Below are positions 43,686 through 53,449 of a DNA stretch of 64,000 nucleotides, piece after piece. The notes below the pieces were generated by a model that did not search any database, was not told the origin of the DNA, and worked only from the letters and a program-made list of their open reading frames with translations. The position numbers were made by a program, and so were the translations under genes. Source of the stretch: Pseudomonas serbica (lineage in GTDB: Bacteria > Pseudomonadota > Gammaproteobacteria > Pseudomonadales > Pseudomonadaceae); assembly GCF_028823535.1 (NCBI RefSeq), contig NZ_JAQIYM010000090.1, forward strand, positions 496,001 to 560,000, in the 5' to 3' direction. Each line of letters starts with the position of its first letter. The stretch's first letter is position 1.

Positions 43686-44404
43686 TAGTCTTCATCCTCG
43701 AGCATGGCGGCTAGACGCGCTACATCTTCAGCAGTTTGTTCAACCACAGCACGGGTTGGATTTTCTTGGATCCAGCGCGTGATGGCATAAGGCATCGTCT
43801 TCAGCGTGGGTTTTTGTTTGGACTCGCGCAAGTCATCAAACATCCCCGCCAGGCAGGAGTCTATGCACAAATCGGGAAATTCAGAGCGTAGCTTTGCGAG
43901 CAAACCTTCGTCAGGCTTGAATACCAAGCCTTCATACCAGTAAAGGTTGGTCGGTAACCAGCCGGGGTAACCATGACTCAGGGCGTCTTTGCGGTTGTCC
44001 AGCGAAATCACCTCAGTGATTTGCGACATCGAGGACGGGCCAAGATCGCTAAGCTTGAGCGCATTGGCGCGGTCAGCCGCTGACAGATCCTTGATTTGGC
44101 GCAGGGCAACGTTTTTTTTGCGCTTGCCGATGGCACTGGCGGAACCGACCATGCCGGCACTCACCAAATGACCGCCTACCGCACCCTGTTCGACGTGCCA
44201 GAATTTGAAGGCTTGAAAGCGATCAATCACCGCCCAGATCAAGGATTCAGGAATGTCCCACTCCTGGGCCCAGCGCTTGGCTTCCAGAGCGATTTTGCCC
44301 ACCGGCGAGGCGGTAAACAGGCGCTCGGACAGCTCCCTGACAACCGCCTTCTCCAAAAATGTGCAAACGTTGGCTTTCAATAATTTGCGAAGGTCTTCCG
44401 TCAT
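43685..44404 (-). CDS. Hypothetical protein, partner of the P-like gene
   Basis: 239 residues, not firmly recognised. No export signal. An N-terminal helical part and a C-terminal WIQENPTRAV...EDVARLAAMLEDED segment recall accessory primosome proteins of mobile elements, but this is only a resemblance. First gene of a coupled pair; divergent from the 44514 gene. Confidence 0.7.
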   Translation of the reverse strand: MTEDLRKLLKANVCTFLEKAVVRELSERLFTASPVGKIALEAKRWAQEWDIPESLIWAVIDRFQAFKFWHVEQGAVGGHLVSAGMVGSASAIGKRKKNVALRQIKDLSAADRANALKLSDLGPSSMSQITEVISLDNRKDALSHGYPGWLPTNLYWYEGLVFKPDEGLLAKLRSEFPDLCIDSCLAGMFDDLRESKQKPTLKTMPYAITRWIQENPTRAVVEQTAEDVARLAAMLEDED

Positions 44405-44513
44405 TGGAATGTGCCGTCAATTTTTAGCGATTAATTATGCAAGTGGCTTCCGGGTCAATCATTAACATACAATTGACAGATGCCACAAACGGGCCGAGAG
44501 CATAAAGTTTTCT

Positions 44514-46472
44514 ATGGAAATTAACAAGTCGACTGCCAGCGCGGACGAAACCATCGTCCTCTACCCTCGCAGCTACAACAAGCGCGGTGAGGAGCGTCTT
44601 CACTCTGTACAGGGGGTTACCCTCGATGGCCGCGAGGTCAACGTCAAACTTCGCGTCGACGAAACCATGCTGGGCAAGGAAACCACCCCCAGCATTGCGG
44701 AGTTTTCGCGTGAGGACGTAAAAGCCAAAACACCCTGCTTGGCCACCCCTAACAATGGCCCGGACAGCCGCGAAGGCATGCTGCTGTTCACCGGCTGTGA
44801 AGTGGAAGGCGAAAACCGAAAAGGGATTCCGACGTTCATTGCCCGTTGGGCCTACGTGCTGGCCTCTCACTCCGAAGCGCAAACACCGGTGTACGGGCTC
44901 GGTCGGGTGGTCATGCTTGCCGACAGCCAGGCCACAAAGTCGATTCAACAGGAACTGGCTGACCTGGAAAAGCTAAAGCCAGAAGGCTGGGAAGCGATTG
45001 CAGAACGCAAGCGCCTGACCCTGGGCGATGCCATGCAATTTTCTTACTTCGGTCAACTCTACCAGGACAAGGAAGAAGAGGCCTTCGCCATCAATAATCG
45101 CCAACCCCTGGTAGCGTTCGCTGACCGAGTTTTCACGGGCTACACCCGTGGTGGGGTCGTCGGTGGGTTGTTGATCCGCCTGCAGGATGAAAGCGGTGCG
45201 TTCATTCCTGGGTTCAGTGTCGAGGTATTTCCCCGCTGGATTCGGCAAAACACGTATCAAGCCGCCACTGATGTCATGAAGTTTTTCTTTCGCTCATTTG
45301 ACCAGCGCTCGCCGGGCGATCTGGCCCACACGATCACAGCCATGCCTATCATGCGTTATTCGTGCGGGCCTTCGTTCAAAAACTACTATTTCCAGAAAGA
45401 CCCTGAAGCTTCACTGCTCAAGATCAAGAAACGTTACCTGATCAACAATGAGCCAACGGTGTCGATGATCGCGTTTACCCTCAGCAAGCGCGAGGAAAGC
45501 GGTGATCGCTTCATGCTCAAATACTTCCCGTTGAGTAACCCACTGTGCTCCGTCGCCACCATCGGTGAAAAAGCCCAGGCGACTCAACCTACCAATGAAG
45601 TCGTGCATCAGCACCAAGAGTCTGTCGATCATAGCCTCCGCCCAATAGTCGGCTTGTCCTCCTGCCCTGCCCTCGCGTTTGCGGCCTGGTACCAACCAGC
45701 TTTCATTGAACCTCAGTTCAGTGGCCTGGTGCCTGAGCAAAACGATGTCGATATTCCTACTGAGGCTCCGGAATCAACCCCTGAGCCTCTTGTAAGTGCA
45801 GCTGAGAGCAACACGGTTAGCGAAGAGACGGCCTCTCACACGGTGGAGGTCGTCGCAGAACCGCCGCAAGAGCCCGTGAGCGACGAACAGAGTGCTGAGA
45901 CCCATCTAGCCATGGATAATGCGCCGACACCCCCTGAGCAGGCCACAGAATCGGTTGTGTCGGTTGATGCATCAGACGAAGCGGACTTGTCGGACATGTT
46001 TGCTGATGTCCCCGAGGACGAACTGAGAAAGGCCGAGGAAGCAACAGCGCAGATCCTCGCCGAGGTGGCAGCAGAACCTGTTGTCGTAGAGGATGCGGAT
46101 GAAGACGTTGATCAGGATACTGATCTTAGAGCCGAACCAATCTCCGACGAATCAGCTACACCCGAAACATCAAGTGAGGACACGGCCACGCCTGTCAGGG
46201 TCGAGGGGGACGAACAGAGCACCCCGGTTACCGTCCCAACAGCGCCGATTGATGAGCTGAGGTTCATTGACGTGTCGACCGATGGCGAGCACGCGCCGCT
46301 GCCGGAAGTCCCTGAGCCTGCAACGGAAACGACTGACCAGATTCAACCCCCGGAGCCGTCTTCTCCAGTTAGCAACCTCGTCGAAGTGCCGCCAATCACG
46401 CCCAGAGTTAGCGAACCAGAGAAAAAGAAAAAGGGCTTGGCCCGGTTCTTCAATGAAAATGGCCTCCTTTGA
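44514..46472 (+). CDS. Large protein with long acidic disordered tail
   Basis: 652 residues, family not recognised. Residues 1-370 look folded (beta-rich). From about 400 to 635 the sequence is dominated by Glu, Asp, Pro, Thr and Val and must be disordered and strongly acidic. The end is a short basic-amphipathic motif (KKKKGLARFFNENGLL) that may dock a partner or membrane. ATG 44514 has only a weak ribosome site. Confidence 0.75.
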   Translation: MEINKSTASADETIVLYPRSYNKRGEERLHSVQGVTLDGREVNVKLRVDETMLGKETTPSIAEFSREDVKAKTPCLATPNNGPDSREGMLLFTGCEVEGENRKGIPTFIARWAYVLASHSEAQTPVYGLGRVVMLADSQATKSIQQELADLEKLKPEGWEAIAERKRLTLGDAMQFSYFGQLYQDKEEEAFAINNRQPLVAFADRVFTGYTRGGVVGGLLIRLQDESGAFIPGFSVEVFPRWIRQNTYQAATDVMKFFFRSFDQRSPGDLAHTITAMPIMRYSCGPSFKNYYFQKDPEASLLKIKKRYLINNEPTVSMIAFTLSKREESGDRFMLKYFPLSNPLCSVATIGEKAQATQPTNEVVHQHQESVDHSLRPIVGLSSCPALAFAAWYQPAFIEPQFSGLVPEQNDVDIPTEAPESTPEPLVSAAESNTVSEETASHTVEVVAEPPQEPVSDEQSAETHLAMDNAPTPPEQATESVVSVDASDEADLSDMFADVPEDELRKAEEATAQILAEVAAEPVVVEDADEDVDQDTDLRAEPISDESATPETSSEDTATPVRVEGDEQSTPVTVPTAPIDELRFIDVSTDGEHAPLPEVPEPATETTDQIQPPEPSSPVSNLVEVPPITPRVSEPEKKKKGLARFFNENGLL

Positions 46473-46483
46473 GGGAGGCCATT
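46458..46483 (+). terminator. Hairpin at the end of the acidic-protein gene
   Basis: AATGGCCTCC / GGGAGGCCATT stem spanning the stop codon of the 44514 gene. No long T tract, so termination efficiency is unsure. Confidence 0.4.
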
Positions 46484-46496
46484 CGGTCAATCAGGC

Positions 46497-47423
46497 TTAC
46501 GGTTGAGGGCCGTCGCTCTCACGCTTGATTTCGGGGGTTGCAGGTTTAAACCATTCAACCCCGTTATCGATAGCCATGCTGCCTGTGATCCATTTGCTGT
46601 GGTTTTCAATCAGCTTTTGATTGATTTCCATGTAGACGTGGTATTCCTCAGGCTCAATCGCCGCGTTCCTGGCAACTTCCCTTGCTTTGTTCAGCTCATG
46701 AGTCAACTGCAGGTCAATCAAGGCAGTCTCACCGGTACGGAAGCTGTATTTGACCGACTTCCCGGTTGAGGCCAATTGAAACAACGCCGTCGTCACCAAT
46801 TTACCAGCCACGACTTCCTTGACTTGAGCCGGCTCGCCGGCACGACTTGGGCGGAAAAACGCAGTGGGCGGAGCGTTCCTGCGAGTGTCGGCCATACCTG
46901 GAATGTGCAGATTGATGTACGCCAGCTTGCCGCCGTTGAATTCTTTGTCCATCACCTTCAAGGTAACATCGCGCTTTTTTGGCATAACAGGGTAGATATC
47001 TTCCCCAACCTTCAGCAGGTGACTATCGAGAAGCGATACCGACTGACCTTCGTGGTCTGTTCCCAGCTTCACCTCAGCGAATGAACGACCATCCGGGCCG
47101 ATCAACAAATAGGCCTTCATGGTCGACGCACCCTTCTTGCGGGCAGACATATCATGCTTGATGCCTTTGCCAAGCAATACGCTCCATTCCCCCATCATGA
47201 GCACACCGGTCTCATCGATCTTGGGGATCACCACGCTTTTGTCGTGGAGGGTGACATGCTGATCGAGTTGGAAGTCGCGGAACGTGCCGTTTGAACGTTT
47301 CACACGAACCGTATCTCCGTCCGCCAGGCGCTCGGCTTCCCAGCCCCGCATGAGCTTGCCAGGAAAACCGTAGTCCATCTCAATAATCTTGGTCAGGAGC
47401 TTTATTGTTGATTTTGGGTTCAT
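46497..47423 (-). CDS. Hypothetical protein
   Basis: 308 residues, not recognised. Beta-rich and soluble by appearance, no signal peptide; probably many short strands in the first 200 residues. ATG 47423 faces away from the HU gene across a 204-bp gap that contains the HU promoter. Confidence 0.7.
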   Translation of the reverse strand: MNPKSTIKLLTKIIEMDYGFPGKLMRGWEAERLADGDTVRVKRSNGTFRDFQLDQHVTLHDKSVVIPKIDETGVLMMGEWSVLLGKGIKHDMSARKKGASTMKAYLLIGPDGRSFAEVKLGTDHEGQSVSLLDSHLLKVGEDIYPVMPKKRDVTLKVMDKEFNGGKLAYINLHIPGMADTRRNAPPTAFFRPSRAGEPAQVKEVVAGKLVTTALFQLASTGKSVKYSFRTGETALIDLQLTHELNKAREVARNAAIEPEEYHVYMEINQKLIENHSKWITGSMAIDNGVEWFKPATPEIKRESDGPQP

Positions 47424-47526
47424 CTTGAAACCACTCGATTTCGTCTCATACCAGTACTATGAAGTGTGATACAGCGTGGAATCAAGAATTTATGGCTCAA
47501 TAATCACCATAAATTGACATTGGGTG

Positions 47527-47554
47527 TTGACACCCTTTTGCTCCAACCTATAAT
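47527..47554 (+). promoter_or_regulatory. Near-consensus promoter of HU gene
   Basis: TTGACA (47527-47532), 16-bp spacer, TATAAT (47549-47554). Both hexamers are perfect. It predicts a 65-base leader. Confidence 0.85.
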
Positions 47555-47627
47555 CCGCTGAAACAGGGCTTTTTTTGTAAAAAACCCACGTTTTTCTTAG
47601 TGTAACACCACCTCCCTGGAGTTTTGC

Positions 47628-47912
47628 ATGACCAAGCAAGCCCTGATCGATTCGATCTACGAAAGCATCGAAAGCACTGGCACGACCGTGACCAAGAAAG
47701 CCATCGGCGACGTGCTGACCGCCCTGCCAGAGGCCATCATTGCCCAGCTGAACGCTACCCGCACCGCTACTCTGGGCGGCATCGTGTCAATCAACGTCAT
47801 CGACAAGCCTGCTCGTAAGGCTCGCAACCCGAAAACCGGCGAAACCCTGCAGATCCCGGCACGCCTGGGCCTGAAGATCAAGCCTATCGGCGGTCTGAAA
47901 AAGGCGATCTGA
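47628..47912 (+). CDS. HU-family nucleoid protein
   Basis: 94 residues, standard size. Keeps the HU signature in the DNA-binding arm (ARKARNPKTGETLQIPA) and the dimer helices at the N-terminus. The usual GFGTF turn is replaced by TLGGIVSI, and the C-terminal FKPGK by IKPIGG, so it is a divergent member. It should bend and compact DNA and could help replication initiation. Strong promoter and GGAG ribosome site suggest high expression. Second plasmid-borne nucleoid protein with MvaT. Confidence 0.92.
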   Translation: MTKQALIDSIYESIESTGTTVTKKAIGDVLTALPEAIIAQLNATRTATLGGIVSINVIDKPARKARNPKTGETLQIPARLGLKIKPIGGLKKAI

Positions 47913-47937
47913 TTCATTCAGCGCCGTTCAGACCAAT

Positions 47938-47960
47938 AGCCCCCGTCAGGGGGCTTTTTG
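47938..47960 (+). terminator. HU gene terminator
   Basis: AGCCCCC-GTCA-GGGGGCT followed by TTTT, 26 bp after the stop. Confidence 0.9.
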
Positions 47961-47999
47961 ATATCATAAAATTGCCATTTGTCAAACATATCTTGTTTA

Positions 48000-48028
48000 T
48001 TGACATTTGATGTGGTTTATTACATACA
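48000..48028 (+). promoter_or_regulatory. Possible promoter of coiled-coil gene
   Basis: TTGACA (48000-48005), 17-bp spacer, CATACA (48023-48028, weak). A transcript from here starts near 48035 and fits ATG 48054. Confidence 0.4.
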
Positions 48029-48053
48029 AATTGACACACTCGAGTGCGTTTGT

Positions 48054-48734
48054 ATGAAGACTTTTGATCTCGATTTAAGGGCCCTCAAGTCAAAGGAAGC
48101 TCAACTCCTTACACAGTCAGTTTACCTGGCTGAACAGATTGAGGCATTAATTCAAGCCCCCGCCCCCGCCTCTATCGACGACCCGGTGTTAAACACTCTT
48201 CGACTGCAGCGCTGTCTCGCCTTGTCCAGGTTGCACGACATTCAGAGTCGAATCCAGATCGAGCAGGCAAGATCCCTTGGCCGAGCGTATCTGAAGACCG
48301 TGGAAACTCTGTTTCCTGATCGGTTGGTAACCGTGGTTCCCGCTGAGTTCAAACCTGAGTGCCATCCAGGTAATGAAATAGATATGCTCGAACAACGGCG
48401 CGAAACCCTCTACCAGAAAATGGAATCAGCGGAGAATCGCAGCAATGCATTGGCCGCCCAAGCGAAATTGCTGGCCCAGGCTAATAGCACGGTCAATCAG
48501 GATGAGATCGAGGAGTTGCTGAAGAAAAGGGAGAAAGCTGTCGCGTACTTTGAGCAGCAAAGTATCAAAATACTGCGGACTCGAAAGCGTTTGTACCAGT
48601 TGTACTCTCGGCTACCGGAAAGAATCTTGCACCGACTTACAGTTTCGAATGTGAGTGTGCAGCAAGATGAGACTGTGCGAGAAAAAATTTCAATACGCCC
48701 TGTCTTTCGACGTCGAATGCTGAGTTGTAAATGA
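48054..48734 (+). CDS. Coiled-coil hypothetical protein convergent to parB
   Basis: 226 residues, mostly helical with heptad-like runs and a basic C-terminus; no known family. ATG 48054 chosen over 47979, which lies upstream of the promoter. It lies between HU and parAB and may be part of DNA maintenance, by position only. Confidence 0.65.
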   Translation: MKTFDLDLRALKSKEAQLLTQSVYLAEQIEALIQAPAPASIDDPVLNTLRLQRCLALSRLHDIQSRIQIEQARSLGRAYLKTVETLFPDRLVTVVPAEFKPECHPGNEIDMLEQRRETLYQKMESAENRSNALAAQAKLLAQANSTVNQDEIEELLKKREKAVAYFEQQSIKILRTRKRLYQLYSRLPERILHRLTVSNVSVQQDETVREKISIRPVFRRRMLSCK

Positions 48735-48737
48735 AAG

Positions 48738-48760
48738 AGGCCCCAGTTCAACTGGGGCCT
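48738..48760. terminator. Bidirectional terminator between coiled-coil gene and parB
   Basis: AGGCCCCAGTT / AACTGGGGCCT stem with T tract on the plus side and a CTTTC tail on the minus side. Confidence 0.85.
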
Positions 48761-48766
48761 TTTCAC

Positions 48767-49756
48767 TTAGGATTTGAAAAAATCTTCTACCAACTTCTTC
48801 AGTTGCTCGATCTTGTCTTGATCACATTCTTCTTTACTGACGATCACCCTGAACTCTGTCGGCGTGCTAACCAATGCTCCCACCACAGTATCGCCCATGT
48901 TGAGTTTGACCTCCGTGTTCACCTTATCGCGTTGACGAGGTTTGATGTCAGCGTACTTGGCCTTGATCTTCTTGATAATATCGCCACGATTTTTGAATTC
49001 GCCTGCGATATAATCTGCCATTAACTTCAAGGCGTACTTGACCACTTCATCCTGATCAACTTCTGGATTCAAATCCTTGAAGATTTTTTCCATATCAGCT
49101 GCTTCGTTGATTTGGAGCGCCCTTGGAGAAACTTCCAAAAATGCCCTAATGTCCGGATGAAGTTCTTTATATTTTATCAACTTGTAATACTGAGCTTTTC
49201 CCAACACCAAGCGCTTGCAGATGTTTTCCTGGCTCTCCTTCATTTCTTGCAACTGTTTAATGGTAATCCAGCGTTCGTAATCGTACGGCTTTTTACGGTT
49301 GCTGTTTTCCGAGTCGCAGATGTAAATCATCTCCAGGTCGGACAGCTCCCGAATGACGACGGCGATTTTTACGCCTTTGAGCTTTTTAATGGCCCGCCAC
49401 CGGCGCTCGCCAAAAACAATTTGATAACGATTACGAAACCGACGGACACCAATCGCCTGATTTTGACCATTTTCCTCAATGGATTTTGATAGCTCATCAA
49501 CCCCCTCGTCATCAAAATCCCGCCGATTTTGGTAAGGGTTTGGATCAATTTCATGAGTATCCAGATGGGAAATGTACTCACCTTCGAGCACCTTCTCAAT
49601 TTCTGGAACGACAACTTGCTGAGTATATGAAGTTGAGTTTTCCTCCATCGTTAGCCGCAACTTGTCAGCATTAGATAACTTGCCATTTCCTTTGCCGGTC
49701 ATCCGCTCTTTCATCGCCTGTGATGCTGGCGAGAGATTACCTTCTTGTGCGGTCAT
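48767..49756 (-). CDS. parB: Chromosome/plasmid partition protein ParB
   Basis: 329 residues. The ParB N-terminal CTPase domain has IDPNPYQNRRDF (box I) and VFGERRWRAI (box II, 116-122); a helix-turn-helix region follows (about 165-200), then a C-terminal dimerisation part. ParB binds parS, closes as a CTP-dependent clamp and spreads on DNA. The start lies 1 bp after the parA stop, so translation is coupled. The nearby palindrome array (50.7-54.1 kb) is the obvious binding target. Confidence 0.93.
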   Translation of the reverse strand: MTAQEGNLSPASQAMKERMTGKGNGKLSNADKLRLTMEENSTSYTQQVVVPEIEKVLEGEYISHLDTHEIDPNPYQNRRDFDDEGVDELSKSIEENGQNQAIGVRRFRNRYQIVFGERRWRAIKKLKGVKIAVVIRELSDLEMIYICDSENSNRKKPYDYERWITIKQLQEMKESQENICKRLVLGKAQYYKLIKYKELHPDIRAFLEVSPRALQINEAADMEKIFKDLNPEVDQDEVVKYALKLMADYIAGEFKNRGDIIKKIKAKYADIKPRQRDKVNTEVKLNMGDTVVGALVSTPTEFRVIVSKEECDQDKIEQLKKLVEDFFKS

Positions 49757-49757
49757 C

Positions 49758-50600
49758 TTATGCAGCCTCTTGGTTGAGGGCAGGAATATTGATCAGGATC
49801 TTTGCCAAGTCGCGATATGACTCAGCCAGTAGTCCTTCCTTCCCTGCACCAACGGCGAATTCGTGACTATAAGTATTAAAGTCGATTTCAGTTCGCTCGG
49901 GTATATACAGCGGCAACTTAGGAAGGCCGCCAATTTCGACTTTATCCAAGTTAACTCTGGCAATATTTTTTCGTGTATCGATTTTGTTGAGCAATACACC
50001 GACAATCGATTGTGTCGGGTTGTGTTTTTTCACAAACTTCATTTCTTCCGAGTTTAGCATGTTGACAATGCCCTGCTCTGCGTATGCACTGCCGTCAACA
50101 ATAAAGACCAAATGCGTTGCAACGGTCAAAGCAATCTTAACCAGCATGTCCATGGATGGAGATGCGTCAATGATGATGAAATCAATGTCGCCATCAAACT
50201 GATGCAGCATTCTTTTTAAGTTCATCGCCACTTTAAGAATTTCGTCAGCATCACCACGAACGCGATGTTCGAGCGCTTCTTTGATCCCGCCATCAGAGGA
50301 GATTAAACCAACGCCGTCAAGCTTTGTGCCCCACGCGATGCAATCCAGGATATCGATATTCGGGTTTGCCACGAGGCTGCTGCTGGTGGACGCCTTCTCT
50401 GCCGATTTTTTTGCACCTATGTGGAATGAGCTGTTCATCGACTCGTCAAAATCCAAAAAAAGCACCGACTTGCCCTGCTCGGCCAGTGCTGCCGCTTCGT
50501 TGATGCTGGTGGTGGTTTTTCCGACACCGCCCTTGTTGTTCACGAACATGAGGATCTTGGTGTGGTGCATTTGGTACAGAGGGTCGAAGTCTTGAAGCAT
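49758..50600 (-). CDS. parA: Partition ATPase ParA
   Basis: 280 residues. Deviant Walker A NNKGGVGKTTT (21-31), Walker A' LFLDFDES, and Walker B FIIIDASPS. There is no N-terminal helix-turn-helix domain, so it is not an autorepressor of the P1 type. It patterns on the nucleoid and moves ParB-parS complexes. ATG 50600 has GGA eight bases upstream. Confidence 0.95.
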   Translation of the reverse strand: MLQDFDPLYQMHHTKILMFVNNKGGVGKTTTSINEAAALAEQGKSVLFLDFDESMNSSFHIGAKKSAEKASTSSSLVANPNIDILDCIAWGTKLDGVGLISSDGGIKEALEHRVRGDADEILKVAMNLKRMLHQFDGDIDFIIIDASPSMDMLVKIALTVATHLVFIVDGSAYAEQGIVNMLNSEEMKFVKKHNPTQSIVGVLLNKIDTRKNIARVNLDKVEIGGLPKLPLYIPERTEIDFNTYSHEFAVGAGKEGLLAESYRDLAKILINIPALNQEAA

Positions 50601-50658
50601 GGTGGCTGTCCTTAGAAGATTTTTGGATTCGCCTAGAAAGCTCTAAGCAAGTGAAAAA

Positions 50659-50687
50659 ACTATAAGCCTTATAGCTTTTCATGTCAA
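50659..50687 (-). promoter_or_regulatory. parAB promoter with overlapping palindromic operator
   Basis: On the minus strand TTGACA (50682-50687), 17-bp spacer, TATAGT (50659-50664). The palindrome CTATAAG-C-CTTATAG (50660-50674) covers the -10 box and a related TAAG-G-CTTA lies at 50692-50700 upstream of -35. This is the layout of a repressed promoter. A third copy of the core, ATAAG-C-CTTAT, is at 54738-54748. Confidence 0.75.
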
Positions 50688-51760
50688 ATCGTAAGGCTTA
50701 AGGAACCAATGTTTTTTGCTGGTTTATTGAAATTTTTTATGACTGTGGTCGCAATTTGCGACTTTCATCCTACCTGTCAGACGACGCTCAAATTTAGGGT
50801 AGCTTATCGAGCATGTCGCCAGCCTCTGGGTCGCTGTCGCCTGGGATGGCCGCCCTCCTCCTTTTGCATCATGTTCGACCCTCTGCCATGTGAAACTTGG
50901 TGCCGAAGTCGCATTTTGCGAGTGGCACTATTCAGGCTTCTGAGATACCACCGGCTGAACGCGGTCTTCAGTATCTCTGCCGGCATTCCACTGAGAGCAT
51001 CCTGTGAGCCTAGCTGAAAAGGTGATCATGGAGGGCTACCAATCTTTTACTCCTTCTCTTGATCGAACTTTTTAGATGTTCTTCGCGAGAGATGCCTGTC
51101 GCATTTTGCGACTTTGGTCTTGCGCTCTAGGTGGAGTTCAGGAGTCGCAAAATGCGACTTAGTAGTGTCGAAAAAAAATAACCCTACAGATATGGGTACC
51201 AAAGTCGCATTTTGCGACTTGGCCTGATGGTCTGTGTGGAGCCCCCAAATGCGTCTCTTGGGTAAGTTCATTCAGATGTTCCGTTTTTCGTAGTCCTGAG
51301 AACATTTTCTAAATTTATAACGACGGGGTGATGCGGGACAGTCGCAAAATGCGACTATTTCATGTGACCAGATTGCCTTTATTGGTCATAGTATGAACTA
51401 ACCGTTTCGTACAATGTTAAGATCCATGTTCTGCTTCGCTGGCATCTTAGACTGTCGTGGATCATTCACTTCGGCCCATCGTGCCTGCTTTAAAATCCGT
51501 AGGACGTGGTTAAAGGACAGCTGATTTTTACGGCCATGAGGCTTGGTGCATGGGCAGGAAGACTTCTGAAAAAATGGCTAGACCTTATTGCCCTGGTTGC
51601 TGACCGGTAACAGACTCTTCGAGCAGGTGCTTACTGCGGGCGGCACCTTGCAAACCGATTTGAAGATGAACCGTTGTCCGGTACTGGTGGAGCCTTAACT
51701 GAAGCCGCTAGCGCCTGGGATGCATCAACACTATAAAGCTGAGATCAAGGCTCGCACCGC

Positions 51761-51780
51761 TGGCCTGGCCTGGCCTGGCC
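51761..51780. repeat. Tandem TGGCC repeat
   Basis: Four consecutive TGGCC units, inside the non-coding region. A short simple repeat; no function inferred. Confidence 0.5.
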
Positions 51781-53179
51781 TAAACGCGCTACAGCAGGGA
51801 CGATACTGACGGTTCCGTCAATGTACTGGTGGTCGATATTCGAGCAGGTGAAACCATTGCAGGCGTTTCACGCCATATAAAATACCAGGGGAAACCAATC
51901 GTCACACGGATCATTGGCGACAGCGCTAACACCGCGCAGTTCGCTCGCATGATGGCGACGTCGAAGCACATTCTGGTATTCGGCTCAGTAATGCACTCGT
52001 ATTTCAAACCAGGCCTAGGGAAATGCGAGGGACAACAACGAGGGTACCAAAGTGAAAATCCGAACAATACCTTCTGATGCGGAATGCCAGCGCAGGCAAA
52101 AGTTCTGTATTTGTATGAGACCTGCGAGCGTGAGGTTGGCCGAGGTGAGTAGCGATCCTGTGAACGGGCTCTTATGTTTCCAACATCCGCTCGCCAGTTG
52201 GCGCGTTTCATTTTCCTTGCAGAGCGGCGTGGATGAAGAACTTAACGCCAGAGCCGGCGAACTGAACTTGAGGGTCTTGCCTACCGAAACAGAATCCGAC
52301 AATCGCATTTTGCGACTCAGCAGGGCTGACCGCTGAAGCTAGAACAGAGGTGTAGATAGGGTGATGCCAGTCAAAGGCCAGGCAAACAGTTCATACTGAA
52401 CCATCTGACGCTAGGAGTCCGGTGCCTGGAAATGCTGCAGAGCTCCCGGATCGGTCTCGATTTCAGCCTCCCTCAACGAGTCGCATTTTGCGACTGAGAC
52501 CAAATACCCTTGATATTTGTATGGAATTAAGTCGAGGATCAGAGGCTAAAAGAGCCTTCAAGAGCGAGTCGCAAAATGCGACTCCTACCAAACCCCATGA
52601 ATATGGAGGTGAATCCATCCCGAAATCAGTCGCAAAATGCGACCTAATGGACTTGGGGCCTCCTGATCACCTGTTTGATTTAGAGCACGAAGCCTCGTGA
52701 GTGGCCATGCCTCTTTTAAAACACTGGAAGCTGGCCGAGCGGAAGCGACGGACAGGCAGCTAATCGGCGATCAATCGGTGGGATTCGGAACTGGCCGACG
52801 ACAGTTTATGGTTGGTGGTTGTGGTTGGTGAGGGTCAGCATCGCCTAGGGTTTGGTTGCAAACACCTCTCTTTTTCAGGGTCAGGGGAGCCCCATCTCAT
52901 TCGACAGCCTCACGTCGTGGCTGGATGGCTAGAAATCCTTGAGCGCACTTTTTCTGGTTGCGCCTTACATAGGCCTGTGGAGTTCTGGTCATGTGGGGAA
53001 ATCATCCAACGGGAAAGTTTCCTGATCAGAAATCTCTCGGGTTTCGTAACACGCCAGCAAGGCCTCCCATTTAAGGTCTCTTGTTTACCGGTCAAGCGGC
53101 CCAAAGCTTCTTAACATCCACCCACCTCGACCTGTAAGTCGCCGCCTGGTCGCGGAAAGGAAGGGGATTCCACACGGTG

Positions 53180-53449
53180 TCAGCCAGCCTCGGCTGCCTG
53201 CTCACTTCTACAGGTTCCTGCTGCTGACGGCCTAACAGCGCAATTCACTTCACAGACTATCCGGCCAATGTCCTGACCTTTTGGCAACTTTAATCCACGC
53301 CCACGGATGTTTTTTGGGGCGTCCAGGTACGCATACTCGGTGTGGCCGCAGGCCACGCAGAGAAAGACGCTCTGGCATTTCCGATTATCTGGGTGGGTAT
53401 GCCCTGAGACTGGGCACTTACGACTGGTATTGGCCGGTGGTAGCGCCAA
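53180..53449 (-). pseudogene. Remnant of TnpB (IS200/IS605-type) C-terminus
   Basis: The minus-strand frame reads PANTSRKCPVSGHTHPDNR...SVFLCVACGHTEYAYLDAPKNIRGRG, matching the zinc-finger and final RuvC-Asp block of TnpB (TSxxCPxCG...F.C..CG...D..A..NI). The first finger has lost its second Cys (CPVSG), and no upstream catalytic part is in frame. It is a dead fragment of a TnpB gene in the centromere region. Confidence 0.65.

Noticed and set aside
51829..52336. Small frames in the non-coding region
   Set aside because: No ribosome site, unrelated to known families; several include translated copies of the palindrome, so they arise from the repeats.
52812..53114. 100-residue plus-strand frame
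   Set aside because: No motif or start signal; the opposite strand is equally open.
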